DNA from: JBCBXA01 sp039816825
GTDB lineage: Bacteria > Pseudomonadota > Alphaproteobacteria > Rhizobiales > Rhizobiaceae
Assembly: GCA_039816825.1 (NCBI GenBank)
Contig: JBCBXA010000003.1
Span: 24,746 to 88,745, forward strand
Length of the DNA: 64,000 nucleotides
Direction of reading: 5' to 3'
Shown: piece by piece, positions 44,871 to 53,933 of the stretch
Layout of the letters: the number at the start of each line of letters is the position of its first letter
Numbering within the stretch: the stretch's first letter is position 1
Program-made: the position numbers and the translations under genes
Notes under the pieces: model-generated
Told to the model about the DNA's origin: nothing
The model's input: the letters and a program-made list of their open reading frames with translations, nothing else
Database searches by the model: none

Positions 44871-46898
44871 CTAGCGCAACGGCCAGGGCAGGTCGGTATA
44901 GGTTTGCAATAGGCCGGGCGGGAAATCCCGGTTCAGGAGCCACGCCATGCCAAGCATGAAGACGAGGCCAGCGGCGGCGTACAGCAGGGTGTTGACCCAA
45001 CTCAAGCCCGCCCGGAACCGCAGGAAGCTCAAAAGGAACACGCCCAGTGCAATGATGAACCCTGTGACCGATGTGAGAAGTAGCAGAAACGCGAACCAGG
45101 CCAGCGTTGGCCATAGGCCAAACACGTTCAGTTTGGATTCCTCGGAGTTCTCGCGGTCGGCAAACAGCACATGGGTTTCTGGAACCAGCATCATCTTCGC
45201 CAGAAGCACCAGGGCAGCGATCATGGAGACGCTGGCCACGAACACGGGGAACACCCGGTCCACCGCCGCATAGTCTGGAATGGAAGCGGTGTTGTAGAGC
45301 GCGAAGCCGATGAACCCGATGACGGCAAGCAGGAACGCGAGGGGTGCGCGCTTGCCGCCTGAAGGAACATCGCCTTCTGCCAGAATATTCTTGGCCTGTC
45401 TGAGACCCACAACCACGGAGACAAGCGTGATGATGATCAGCACGATGGTGATGGGCGACAGGATGTACTCCATGCCCTGCTCAAACCCCTGGCGGAAACG
45501 GATACCGGCTATCTGGTTGGCGTTGTTCGAGTAGTTCTCCACCGGGGTAGACAGCACAAAGCCGATCAGGAACGCCGGGCGGGACCAGTCGAAGCGACGC
45601 ATCAGTATGCCCAACAGTCCGATGGTGAACAGCGCCACAAGATCCATCAGGTTCTGGCCCGACTGGAAGGCGGCAAACGCGATGATCATGAAAATGAACG
45701 GCGCCAGCAGTGCAAAGCGGATGTTGGTCAACCGGGCGATGGTGCCGGAAAACCCGATACACAGAACTGTGCCCACAACGTTTGCTAGAGCGAGCAGCCA
45801 GACGATGGAATAGGTGAAGTCGAGATTGTTCTCGAGCAGGCTGGGGCCCACGTCGATGCCTGTCCCCAGGAGTGCCAAGGCACCGATGAAAACGGCCATA
45901 GACCCTGAGCCGGGAATGCCGAACAGGAGCGTCGGCACCAGGCCACCACCCTCCTTGGCATTGTTGGAACTCTCCGGCCCTATGATGCCGCGAACGTCGC
46001 CCTTGCCGAACTGATCCTTTTGCTTGGCGGTCTGTACGGTGTGGCCATAGGCGATCCAGTCGACAACGGATCCTCCCAAGCCAGGGATCACACCCACCAC
46101 CACACCGATGATGGAGCACCGCATCGAAAGCCACTTGTTGGCCCACCAATCCTTCACGCCGTCAAGCCAGCCTCGACCGAGGGCAGCCCGTTCAGCGATA
46201 GCCTTGTCCTGCCTCAGCAGGGCAACAATCTCTGGAATGGCAAAAATGCCCAAGCCGACAATGACCAGCTTCAGACCATCGGTGAGATACGGAAAGTCGT
46301 AGCTCGACATACGAAGCTCACCGTTGAAGGGGCCTTCGCCAATCGTGCCCACCAGCAAGCCAAGCCCCGCTGCGACGACGCCTTTCAAAGCCACGCGGCC
46401 AGCCAGAATGCCCACCATGGACAGGCCGAAGACCGACACCATGAGAAGCTCTGGCGATTTGAAAAGAAGCACCACAGGCCGCGCAACCAGAATGAATATC
46501 GTGAGGAACGCAGCGCCGATCAGCCCGCCGAACAAGGATGACGCAAAGGCGGCTGACAGAGCGCGGGCGGCTTTTCCCTCGCGGGCCATGGGAAAGCCAT
46601 CAAGAACGGTGGCTTGAGAAGCAGACGAGCCCGGAATTCCCATGAGGACAGAGGCGAAGGTATCGGAGGTCGGCACAACAGCGACCATGCCAATCATCAG
46701 CGCCAGACCGAGGATCGGGTCCATACCGAACATGAAGGGAAGAAGCAGCGAGAGCCCGGCAATACCGCCAAGGCCCGGAAAGACACCGATGCACAGCCCC
46801 ATGACCACGCCGCCGATGAGATAGCCAAGAACAGCCGGCTGAAGGATCTGCGAAAATGCGGAACCAAGCGCGGGAAACGCGTCGAGAAAAAGGTCCAT
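44871..46898 (-). CDS. Fused TctA-TctB tricarboxylate-type permease (second copy)
   Basis: Membrane protein of 675 residues with TctA in residues 1-500 (GVFPGLGGIAGLSLLLPFMFG, SVLMGIPGSSASQATVLDG, GVIPGLGGSVVDWIAYGH, LFGIPGSGSMAVFIGAL) and a TctB-like four-helix C-terminus (from about 515). The fusion mirrors the 35478 permease but the two are clearly diverged, with GIPGSS instead of LNTPGTPS. It lies between its receptor gene and the PrpF gene. A hairpin precedes it. Confidence 0.88.
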   Translation of the reverse strand: MDLFLDAFPALGSAFSQILQPAVLGYLIGGVVMGLCIGVFPGLGGIAGLSLLLPFMFGMDPILGLALMIGMVAVVPTSDTFASVLMGIPGSSASQATVLDGFPMAREGKAARALSAAFASSLFGGLIGAAFLTIFILVARPVVLLFKSPELLMVSVFGLSMVGILAGRVALKGVVAAGLGLLVGTIGEGPFNGELRMSSYDFPYLTDGLKLVIVGLGIFAIPEIVALLRQDKAIAERAALGRGWLDGVKDWWANKWLSMRCSIIGVVVGVIPGLGGSVVDWIAYGHTVQTAKQKDQFGKGDVRGIIGPESSNNAKEGGGLVPTLLFGIPGSGSMAVFIGALALLGTGIDVGPSLLENNLDFTYSIVWLLALANVVGTVLCIGFSGTIARLTNIRFALLAPFIFMIIAFAAFQSGQNLMDLVALFTIGLLGILMRRFDWSRPAFLIGFVLSTPVENYSNNANQIAGIRFRQGFEQGMEYILSPITIVLIIITLVSVVVGLRQAKNILAEGDVPSGGKRAPLAFLLAVIGFIGFALYNTASIPDYAAVDRVFPVFVASVSMIAALVLLAKMMLVPETHVLFADRENSEESKLNVFGLWPTLAWFAFLLLLTSVTGFIIALGVFLLSFLRFRAGLSWVNTLLYAAAGLVFMLGMAWLLNRDFPPGLLQTYTDLPWPLR

Positions 46899-46923
46899 GT
46901 CAGCCCTGCCCGGCTCGTCTTTG

Positions 46924-46958
46924 GAAAGAAAAGCCCCGCCGATGAAACCGGCGGGGCT
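46924..46958 (-). terminator. Hairpin between second tctC and tctAB
   Basis: On the minus strand AGCCCCGCCG (46958-46949), 7-nt loop, CGGCGGGGCT (46941-46932), then TTTCTTT. Perfect 10-bp stem with a T-rich tail, located right after the receptor gene. Confidence 0.78.
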
Positions 46959-46969
46959 GATAGCTTCGA

Positions 46970-48067
46970 CTAGTTGTCGAGCGAGACGCCGAAGTCTTCC
47001 TTCAGCCAGTTCACGACATAGGCCTTGGCCTCATCGGGAACCGTGGTCGCATTGGCCAAAGCGGTTTCAGCACCGGCGCCCGTGAACATTGGATAGGCAC
47101 CGAGGCGAGCCTTGGAGATTTCGGCAAAGTCCGGACGGGCTTTGATCGTCTCAAAAGCTTCGACGAACGTATCGATCACCTTCTGGTCCGTACCGGCCGG
47201 CAGGAAGGCAATCTTCTGACTTGGGAAACCGGCCACAAAGAAGGCTTTCCATGCATCCCACTGCGGACCGGAGGTCTCGCACCCATCGGTGGCTTCGCAA
47301 ACCTCTTTAAAGGTCGCGATCTCGGGGAACGTCGGATCGCGGACGATGTTGCCGTCGGCATCGAGCGAGCCCCAGGTCATCATCGGCACGGCTTTTCCAG
47401 CGTTCACCAGCTCAAGCGAGCCCTTCAGATAACCGGACGAGGTCTGGTAATCGATGGTGGCTTCGCCGGATTCGAACATCTTGCGACCGTCACCACGGCC
47501 CTTGATGCCCATCACGTGCTCAACATTCATGCCCAGCATGTCCCAGGCGAGAGCGGGCACGAGATCAAGCCGCGTGGCGCCCTGGTTGCCATAGATGAAG
47601 GTCTCGTCCTTCAGCATGTTGGCAGTACCATCGAATTTGGCACCAGCTTCCGGGTTCAGGTAGACGACGCCGCCAGTGCCGGATGCCATGACCGGGTTCC
47701 AGTCATTGTACTCATACTTCACGCGGGGATCGCCCAGGAGATATGGGAACTGCGTGGAGCCCGAGGAACCGAACATCACGGTTCCATCTCCGTCCGTCTG
47801 CTGCTGGAACCAGTTGGCACCCTTGGTGGAGCCGGCGCCTGGCATGAACTTCACGACAACGGTCGGGTTGCCCGGCAGAGCTTCAGACAGAAGCGGCGCA
47901 AAGAAGTTCGCCCATTTGGCCGAACCACCTGTTTCAGAGAATGGAATGGTCCACTCGATGGTTTTGCCAGACATATCGACGGCGTGACCGGCGGCCTGAG
48001 CCGAAACCGTTGCGCTCAGCGTAAGGGTGGCAGCTGCCAGGATCGACAGAAGAGATTTCGTACGCAT
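46970..48067 (-). CDS. TTT-family receptor (TctC-like), large variant
   Basis: Periplasmic receptor of 365 residues with a signal peptide (cleavage near AQAAGHAV). The first ligand loop IEWTIPFSETGGSAKWANFF replaces the common PFxPGG form, and KFMPGAGSTKGANWF is the second loop. The region CEATDGCETS carries a probable disulfide. The variant belongs to the tricarboxylate-type TctC branch. It is first in an operon with the fused permease and PrpF, and divergent from tctDE-like regulators. GGGAGG precedes the start. Confidence 0.86.
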   Translation of the reverse strand: MRTKSLLSILAAATLTLSATVSAQAAGHAVDMSGKTIEWTIPFSETGGSAKWANFFAPLLSEALPGNPTVVVKFMPGAGSTKGANWFQQQTDGDGTVMFGSSGSTQFPYLLGDPRVKYEYNDWNPVMASGTGGVVYLNPEAGAKFDGTANMLKDETFIYGNQGATRLDLVPALAWDMLGMNVEHVMGIKGRGDGRKMFESGEATIDYQTSSGYLKGSLELVNAGKAVPMMTWGSLDADGNIVRDPTFPEIATFKEVCEATDGCETSGPQWDAWKAFFVAGFPSQKIAFLPAGTDQKVIDTFVEAFETIKARPDFAEISKARLGAYPMFTGAGAETALANATTVPDEAKAYVVNWLKEDFGVSLDN

Positions 48068-48184
48068 TCAGATTCCTCCCAGAACGTGCGTTCAATCAAT
48101 GGGAGGTAGCAAACGGCGCATGCGTCAGCCACGCCGATCTCCTGCGGGCCTCCCTCCCACAGGTCGTGGCGACAGTTGCGCCCA

Positions 48185-48216
48185 CGAAACTTTCGTCTAG
48201 CTTTCACACGCGAAAG
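48185..48216. promoter_or_regulatory. Two TTTCG/CGAAA inverted repeats in the tctC-tctD spacer
   Basis: CGAAACTTTCG (48185-48195) is a symmetric 5+1+5 repeat and CTTTCACACGCGAAAG (48201-48216) a 5-bp repeat with a 6-bp spacer. They share the same half-site, lie 16-47 bp before the response-regulator start and in the divergent control region, and may be the TctD-type binding sites. Confidence 0.4.
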
Positions 48217-48231
48217 AATGGGGGAACGGCT

Positions 48232-48900
48232 GTGCGTATCGCGATTGTGGAGGACAATCGCCCCTTGGCGGATGGCGTGGCAAAGGCCTTCGAGGCCGAT
48301 GGACACGGCGTGGTTTGCCTTCACGACGGGGCCTCTGCCAGCGACTTCCTCAAGGGCGAAGAGTTTGATCTTCTGGTCCTCGATATCAATCTTCCTGCCA
48401 AATCGGGGCTTGATGTTCTGGCGGAGATGCGGGCGCGCGGAAGCGAGACGCCGGTCCTACTTCTGTCAGCCAGAGCGGATGTCGATGACAGGATAGACGG
48501 GTTGGATAAGGGGGCTGATGACTACCTCACCAAGCCCTTCGACATCGCTGAACTGAAGGCCCGCGCCCGCGCGCTGTTGCGACGGTCCGAGAAACAATTG
48601 ACCCCCGTGATCAAAGTGGGCGACTTGGCTCTTGATGTCGGTGCTCGAACATTGTCGCGCGATGGCAATCCGGTGGAGTTGCCAAGGCGGGAATACGCGC
48701 TAGCCGAAGCGCTCATTCAGAACCGGAACCGTGTCCTGTCCAAAGCCCAACTGCTGGAGCATCTCTATGGCCTCGGGGATGAGGCTGAAGAGGCAGCCGT
48801 CGAACTCTATGTCCACCGACTGCGGAAACGCATAGCCGACAGCGGCGCTGAGATCCGAACCGTCCGGGGCCTGGGCTATTGCCTCAGAGAAGCCGATTGA
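48232..48900 (+). CDS. Response regulator, TctD-like (OmpR family)
   Basis: DNA-binding response regulator of 222 residues. The receiver domain has the acidic pair E8-D9, phosphoacceptor D51 (LLVLDINLP), S79 and K101 (LTKPFD). A winged-helix domain follows (LPRREYALAEALIQNRNRVL to VHRLRKRI and RTVRGLGYCL). The GTG at 48232 behind GGGGGAACG is preferred since the protein then begins VRIAIVEDN. Divergent from the second TTT operon, as tctD is in Salmonella, so it should control that operon in response to its kinase partner. Confidence 0.9.
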   Translation: MRIAIVEDNRPLADGVAKAFEADGHGVVCLHDGASASDFLKGEEFDLLVLDINLPAKSGLDVLAEMRARGSETPVLLLSARADVDDRIDGLDKGADDYLTKPFDIAELKARARALLRRSEKQLTPVIKVGDLALDVGARTLSRDGNPVELPRREYALAEALIQNRNRVLSKAQLLEHLYGLGDEAEEAAVELYVHRLRKRIADSGAEIRTVRGLGYCLREAD

Positions 48901-50249
48901 CCGCGATCCGCACCAAACTCTTCCTGGGCCTTCTGATACCGCTGGCGCTCGTGGCCGGTCTTGTTTCACTTGAAACCTTCTTCAGCGCCCAGCGGACCTC
49001 ACAAGATCTGAACGACCGCACGCTGCTGGCCGCCGGATTGGCCATTCTTGAGGGTGTTGTAGCCACCGATGGAACATTGTTGGCAGACGAAGCGCTGGAC
49101 GCTCTTACAGAGCAGCTGGGCGACCGTTACTTCTATCATGTACGTGGCCCCAATGGCGCGTTCGTCACGGGTTATAGCGGTTTCCCCAAACCGCCGAATG
49201 GCGATGCCGGATCAGTGGTGGAGCCGATCTTCTACGACGCGATGCATCTGGGTGCGCCAGTCCGGGCTGTTCAGTTTCAACGAGACCTTTCGGACCGCGT
49301 ATTGAACGGGGCCACCACGATCACGGCTTGGCAAAGGATTGATCAAAGAACTGCACTGACGCTGCAATTGTTCTCTTTGTCTCTTGCGCGACTGTCCCTG
49401 CTGGTGCTGGCCGCCGGCACCATTGTCTGGTTTGCCGTGAGCTGGGGGCTGCGACCGCTCCAGGACCTTCAGGATGCCATAGAGAAGCGGTCGTCCCATG
49501 ATCTCACGCAAATCCAGCGAAAGGTTCCGAAGGAGTTGGCCGGGATCGTCGGCTCCATGAATGACCTGTTTGCCCGTGTCGCCCGGTCAAAGCACAATCG
49601 GGAGCGCTTCATCGGCGACGCGGCGCATCAGCTTCGAAACCCGGTGGCGGCCATCAAGGTGCAGGCGCAAGCCGCTCTTGATCAAGAGTCCGCTAACGAT
49701 GAGCGGCAGGCCTTAAAGAGCATCGTTGCAGTCGCCGACAGCTCAGCGCTGATGATCAATCAGATGCTGTCGGGGGCAAAGGCTTATACGCTTAACCGGT
49801 CCACCCAGCCGATCTTTAAGCTTCAGGCCATGCTCGAACGCGTCATATCGGACATGGCACCCTTGGCTTTCGACGGAGGACACGATGTTTCCGCTCACAT
49901 GGACAGCAAGAAGATGTCTGTTCAGGGGAGCCAGGCCCTGATTGGCGAGGCGGTCAGAAATCTGATCGATAATGCCATTCGTCACACCGCGCCGGGCATG
50001 ATCCGAATTGAACTGTCCCGCGAAGGAACAAACGCCATCATATCCGTTGCTGATGACGGTGATGCGCTGGAGGATAAGGAGTTTGACGAACTGACACAGC
50101 CGTTTCACACCCGCAGCGCCAATGACGAAGGCACCGGACTCGGACTGTCAGTCGCCAAAGATGTTGCAAAGTCCCACGGCGGCAGGCTGGAATTGAAGCG
50201 TACCGGCAACGGCAAGGCGATCCAGATGATCTTGCCTTTGTCCGCCTAA
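48897..50249 (+). CDS. Sensor histidine kinase, TctE-like
   Basis: Membrane kinase of about 450 residues. Two transmembrane helices (about 8-25 and 163-183) flank a 135-residue periplasmic sensor domain. Phosphoacceptor H244 lies in FIGDAAHQLRNPVAAI; the ATP-binding boxes are NLIDNAIRHT, DDGDAL (weak G1 form) and GTGLGLSVAKDV. A TTG at 48897 overlapping the regulator stop (TTGA) is the likeliest start, giving the coupled overlap usual for such pairs; another TTG at 48879 is possible. No ATG is available nearby. It probably senses an external tricarboxylate. Confidence 0.88.
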   Translation: MTAIRTKLFLGLLIPLALVAGLVSLETFFSAQRTSQDLNDRTLLAAGLAILEGVVATDGTLLADEALDALTEQLGDRYFYHVRGPNGAFVTGYSGFPKPPNGDAGSVVEPIFYDAMHLGAPVRAVQFQRDLSDRVLNGATTITAWQRIDQRTALTLQLFSLSLARLSLLVLAAGTIVWFAVSWGLRPLQDLQDAIEKRSSHDLTQIQRKVPKELAGIVGSMNDLFARVARSKHNRERFIGDAAHQLRNPVAAIKVQAQAALDQESANDERQALKSIVAVADSSALMINQMLSGAKAYTLNRSTQPIFKLQAMLERVISDMAPLAFDGGHDVSAHMDSKKMSVQGSQALIGEAVRNLIDNAIRHTAPGMIRIELSREGTNAIISVADDGDALEDKEFDELTQPFHTRSANDEGTGLGLSVAKDVAKSHGGRLELKRTGNGKAIQMILPLSA

Positions 50250-50268
50250 CTCTGTGACGAGACCGGCG

Positions 50269-50409
50269 TCAGCGCTTGAAGCGCTGGGTTGGAATGTCAT
50301 CGAGGCCCAGCACTTTCAGAGCTTCCCGGCTCGGCGCTCGCCCCTGGGACACTGAGGCTGTGACCGACTGTGCCGCCCGTATGGCTTTCATGGTGGTCCA
50401 GATGTTCAT
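50269..50409 (-). CDS. Small conserved-type protein (46 aa)
   Basis: Basic small protein starting MNIWTTMKAIRAAQS and ending DIPTQRFKR. ATG at 50409 sits behind AGGAG with good spacing. Composition and codon use look genuine, and the longer frame upstream does not. Similar short proteins occur in alphaproteobacteria with no known function. It is convergent with the kinase gene, and divergent from the next gene. Confidence 0.55.
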   Translation of the reverse strand: MNIWTTMKAIRAAQSVTASVSQGRAPSREALKVLGLDDIPTQRFKR

Positions 50410-50593
50410 GCGGCTCTCCTTTTCCAAGGCAACATTAAATCCGGGCGCGAACGGCAAGAAGAAGCAGTTTTCCGGCGCAGCGATGCCCAGCATGCATGGC
50501 TTGGAACCGCAAAGACACGAGCCATTCGCGTTTGGTTGCCGCGCAGTACGCGCGCTAAGAGGATGCCATCCACATCTGCAGGAGTGATCCACC

Positions 50594-51562
50594 ATGAAAG
50601 TGCACATTCTCGACGATTGGTTCGACACGCTGCGAACGCTGCCCTGTTTCTCAAAGCTTGAGGGTCATGAGGTAACGGTGTGGACCGACCATGAACCTGA
50701 TCCGGCAAAACTCGCCACACGCCTGGGCGATGCCGAGGCACTTGTTCTGTTCCGGGAGCGCACGTCCATCGGGGCCAGTCTTCTTGAGCGCCTGCCCAAA
50801 CTGAAGCTCATATCCCAGCGCAGCGTGTATCCTCATGTGGATGTGGAAGCTTGCACCACTAACGGCGTTCTTCTCTGCTCAAACATGCACGCCGGCACAC
50901 CATCCTACGCCGCAGCCGAGCACACGCTGGCTCTTGTGCTGGCGAGCTATCGCCAGATCCCCCAACAGGTGGCTTCGCTCAAGGAAGGCGGCTGGCAGTC
51001 GGGCGTTGGGCGCACACTCAGAGGACGTACACTTGGCTTGTACGGCTATGGTCGTATCGCAAAAGCCGTGGCCGAGTATGCCAGCGCCATCGGTATGAAA
51101 GTTCAGTGGTGGTCATCTGCAGCGGGTCGCGAGAGGGCGCTGGCGGATGGCGAGACAGTTGCCCCATCGCGGGAAGCCTTCTTTGCGACAAGCGATATCG
51201 TCAGCCTGCATGTGCGGCTGAAGCCGGACACGCGGGGCATCATAACGGCTGAAGATCTGGCAGCGATGCAAGCACGGGCGCTGTTTGTGAACACGTCACG
51301 CTCCGGCCTGGTGGTGCCGGGAGCGCTGGAAGAAGAGATGACCCGGGGCCGCATCTTCGCCGCTGTCGACGTGTTTGACCACGAGCCGCTGACGGACACC
51401 AACCACCCGCTGCTTCGCAACCCAAATGTTCTCGCCACGCCACATATTGGCTATGTGACGGAGGATGAATTTGATCTCCAGTTCTCCGACATATTCGATC
51501 AGGTCAACGCCTATGCGAATGGCCACCCGATCAACATGATCAATCCAGAGGCCAACAGCTAG
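50594..51562 (+). CDS. D-isomer 2-hydroxyacid dehydrogenase
   Basis: NAD(P)-dependent enzyme of 322 residues (SerA-like). The Rossmann motif is LGLYGYGRIAKAVAEYA (G-x-G-x2-A form, with Ala where the third Gly usually is). The catalytic triad fits R (NTSRSGLV), E (VFDHEPL) and H (ATPHIGYV). The C-terminus lacks an ACT domain, so it is not a regulated biosynthetic PGDH. Substrate unknown; a 2-hydroxy or 2-oxo acid linked to the acid-catabolism genes nearby is possible. Its TAG stop shares the palindrome CTAG with the convergent gene. Confidence 0.82.
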   Translation: MKVHILDDWFDTLRTLPCFSKLEGHEVTVWTDHEPDPAKLATRLGDAEALVLFRERTSIGASLLERLPKLKLISQRSVYPHVDVEACTTNGVLLCSNMHAGTPSYAAAEHTLALVLASYRQIPQQVASLKEGGWQSGVGRTLRGRTLGLYGYGRIAKAVAEYASAIGMKVQWWSSAAGRERALADGETVAPSREAFFATSDIVSLHVRLKPDTRGIITAEDLAAMQARALFVNTSRSGLVVPGALEEEMTRGRIFAAVDVFDHEPLTDTNHPLLRNPNVLATPHIGYVTEDEFDLQFSDIFDQVNAYANGHPINMINPEANS

Positions 51563-52260
51563 TCTGCAGCGGTGTGGCGGTCCACAAAGCCGTCCGCGAT
51601 GGCTTCGGCCACGAAATGATCAAGCGCTTCGATTGCCGGGTTATCCCGACCCGGAAGTACCATCGTCTGCCGAACTGAAGTCAGTGCACCCGGGAGGATG
51701 CGAACAGCGTCGTCCTTGCCCAGGTGAGCCGTGAGAGACTCGCGGATGCCCGCCACCGCATCGCAGCGGCCAGCCTGAAATGCTTCAAAGCTCTCCGATG
51801 GAGTCCCGAACCTCTCCAATGCGGCACGTTGAAGATTGGCCTGCAGATAGGTGTCATATGCTGAACCAACCGATGTCAGGACCGACACACCTTGACGATC
51901 AACCTGGTCCAGCGATGTGAACTCCGATCCTGCCCGCACCGCAAACGTTGCCTCAATCACAATATAAGGCCTCGTGAAGGCGACTTTCTCAGCGCGCTTT
52001 TCGTTGATGGCAAGGAAAGCCACTTCCCAGACATCATGCTCGGCATCGGCAAATGCCGGACCGGCGCCGTTGTAGATCACCGGCTCCATGGGTAACCCCA
52101 ACTCGTCGGCGAGACGCCGAGCTAGCGCCGGGCTGACACCGTAAAGCTTATTGCCTTCCATCTGCACCAAGGCGCGATTGCCGGTATTGATGGCGACCCG
52201 CAGGCGGTCGCCGGAGGCGATGCTTTTCAGACGATCAGTATCGTTCATCTTGGCCTTCAT
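51559..52260 (-). CDS. Leaderless periplasmic-binding-fold protein (SBP_bac_3 type)
   Basis: Protein of 233 residues with the fold of polar amino acid binding proteins (LRVAINTGN, GVSPALARRLADELGLP, AINEKRAEKVAFTRPY, SVGSAYDTYL) but no signal peptide, so it should stay in the cytoplasm. The position that binds the ligand carboxylate by Arg in HisJ/LAO (after the FTxPY segment) reads IVIEATF without Arg, so it probably does not bind an alpha-amino acid the usual way. Cytoplasmic members of this fold include cyclohexadienyl-dehydratase-like enzymes and sensors. It overlaps the AbrB-type membrane gene by 4 bp and is third in gntR-abrB-PBP. Confidence 0.75.
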   Translation of the reverse strand: MKAKMNDTDRLKSIASGDRLRVAINTGNRALVQMEGNKLYGVSPALARRLADELGLPMEPVIYNGAGPAFADAEHDVWEVAFLAINEKRAEKVAFTRPYIVIEATFAVRAGSEFTSLDQVDRQGVSVLTSVGSAYDTYLQANLQRAALERFGTPSESFEAFQAGRCDAVAGIRESLTAHLGKDDAVRILPGALTSVRQTMVLPGRDNPAIEALDHFVAEAIADGFVDRHTAAD

Positions 52261-53270
52261 CTGCTGAGTTTGGCGAATAATGGCGCGCCCAGAATGACCG
52301 TCAGAATCCGCAAGACATGGTGGGCGACAACAAATGCCATGTCGGCCCCCACCACGAGCGCAAGCACTGTCATCTCAGCCTGACCGCCTGGGGCAAAAGA
52401 CAGGATCGTCTCCAGTGGCGGTGCAAGCTCCAGCAGGACCACGAACTCAGCGAACACGAAGGCAAGGAACAAGAGTATTACGCAGAAGCCGAGGGCCGCC
52501 GCCACATAATTGCGAACTTCCAACAGTGTGACGCCCGCATATTTGGTGCCAACGCCCATGCCGATGAAAAACTGAGCCGCCCACACCGCTTCGGCTGGTG
52601 GGCGGTGTTGCAGCAACCCGACGAGGGCAAAGAATGCGGCAAAGAGCAAAGGTCCGAGTATCGAGGCACCGAACATGCCAACACGTTTTGCGGCCCACCA
52701 TCCGCCGAGACTGCAAAAGACCATGAGAGCCAGCTGAGCAGGATGGATGGAGGATGCTGGGTCGCCCGGTGGGGCGGACAGATCCACCTCCCAAAACCAG
52801 TCGAGGATAAATGGCAATGAGACCACGATCACCATAACCCGTGTCGCGTGGATGAGGGACAGCGCACGAATGTTGCCGCCAGCCTCCTCGCCAAACAACA
52901 GCATGTCCTGCAAACCGCCGGGCATGGCGGAGTAGTAGGCCGTCGGCGCATCAAGCCCCCAGATTCGACTGAAATAGGGAACGCCGATCAGACCGATGCA
53001 TCCGATCATGAGTGGAATGAGCAAGAGCGTCGGCCACATGCCCACCATCGAGATCAGGATTGCGCTGGTGAACGTCGCGCCGACGGCAACGCCCAGAATG
53101 GTACGCATGGCATCGTTGAGAGGCTTGATACCGCGCATGGGCACGCCGACAAGCGCAGCTGCCAGACAGGCCAAAATGGGGCCAAGCAGCCATGGAAGCG
53201 GCAGGTTCAAAACATGGAAGGCGGCCACACCGGCCCCGGCCACCGCAAAGGCTGAGACCAGAGACATCAT
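52257..53270 (-). CDS. AbrB-family (PF05145) membrane protein
   Basis: Integral membrane protein of 337 residues with about ten helices in two similar halves (GPILACLAAALVGVPM early, GASILGPLLFAAFFALVG later), the duplicated Gneg_AbrB pattern. It is often misannotated as ammonia monooxygenase or AbrB transcriptional regulator, but is a putative small-molecule transporter. PGGLQDMLLFGEEAGGN and SFAPGGQAEMTVLALVVGAD are its signature loops. It overlaps gntR and the PBP-fold gene by 4 bp on each side, so the three are made together. Confidence 0.85.
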   Translation of the reverse strand: MMSLVSAFAVAGAGVAAFHVLNLPLPWLLGPILACLAAALVGVPMRGIKPLNDAMRTILGVAVGATFTSAILISMVGMWPTLLLIPLMIGCIGLIGVPYFSRIWGLDAPTAYYSAMPGGLQDMLLFGEEAGGNIRALSLIHATRVMVIVVSLPFILDWFWEVDLSAPPGDPASSIHPAQLALMVFCSLGGWWAAKRVGMFGASILGPLLFAAFFALVGLLQHRPPAEAVWAAQFFIGMGVGTKYAGVTLLEVRNYVAAALGFCVILLFLAFVFAEFVVLLELAPPLETILSFAPGGQAEMTVLALVVGADMAFVVAHHVLRILTVILGAPLFAKLSR

Positions 53271-53917
53271 GTGGGCATGGCTTTGAGCCGGTGGCGCAGG
53301 GACGTCTGGAGATGCTTCTCGGCAGCTTCGCCGGCTGCCCCTTCATCGCGGCTACGCAGAGCTTTGATGATCTGGCCGTGCTGCTGGACGACAGCAGAGA
53401 TCCGATCCTCGCCTTCAAGCGTCGTTCGACCCAGCAGCATGAGCGCATTGTTGAGGCCGCGCGCAGAACTCAGCAGGAACCGGTTTCTCGTCGCATTGTA
53501 GAGAGTGCGGTGAAACTGCTGGTTGATGGCAGCGGCCCGATCACCGTCCGCCTTGCACTGGCTGATCTGGGCATTGAGTTCGTCAAGCGTGTCAATCTGG
53601 GCGTCGCTGGCGTGGCGGGCCGCCATCTCGGCCGCTGTTCGCTCCAGAACGATGCGCATCTCGTAAAGCTCAACCACCTCCGGATGTGACAGAGTTCGGA
53701 CCACGGCGCCCGTCCTCGGCCTGTGCTCCACAATGCCATCGGCCTCCAGGCGCCGCATGGCCTCCCGAACCGGTGTGCGCGAGAAGCCGAGAGTTTCGGC
53801 CACTTCAACCTCTCGCAAACGATCACCGGGTCGAAAGCGCCCTTCCCGTACAGCGTCGTAAAGCGCCTGATAGGCAGTCTCGCCCTGTGAGATGTCTTGC
53901 GAACCGGAGCCGACCAT
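53267..53917 (-). CDS. GntR-family (FCD) transcriptional regulator
   Basis: Regulator of 216 residues: N-terminal winged helix (YQALYDAVREGRFRPGDRLREVEVAETLGFSRTPVREAMRRL, read in parts) and C-terminal FCD ligand domain with histidines likely binding metal (RTLYN, HGQIIKALRSRD and the final KHLQTSLRHRL). FCD proteins commonly sense organic acids. It is divergent from the flavoprotein gene with a matching inverted repeat between, and heads a 3-gene operon, so it probably controls both sides. Confidence 0.9.
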   Translation of the reverse strand: MVGSGSQDISQGETAYQALYDAVREGRFRPGDRLREVEVAETLGFSRTPVREAMRRLEADGIVEHRPRTGAVVRTLSHPEVVELYEMRIVLERTAAEMAARHASDAQIDTLDELNAQISQCKADGDRAAAINQQFHRTLYNATRNRFLLSSARGLNNALMLLGRTTLEGEDRISAVVQQHGQIIKALRSRDEGAAGEAAEKHLQTSLRHRLKAMPT

Positions 53918-53933
53918 AGTAGCTGAACTTCAA

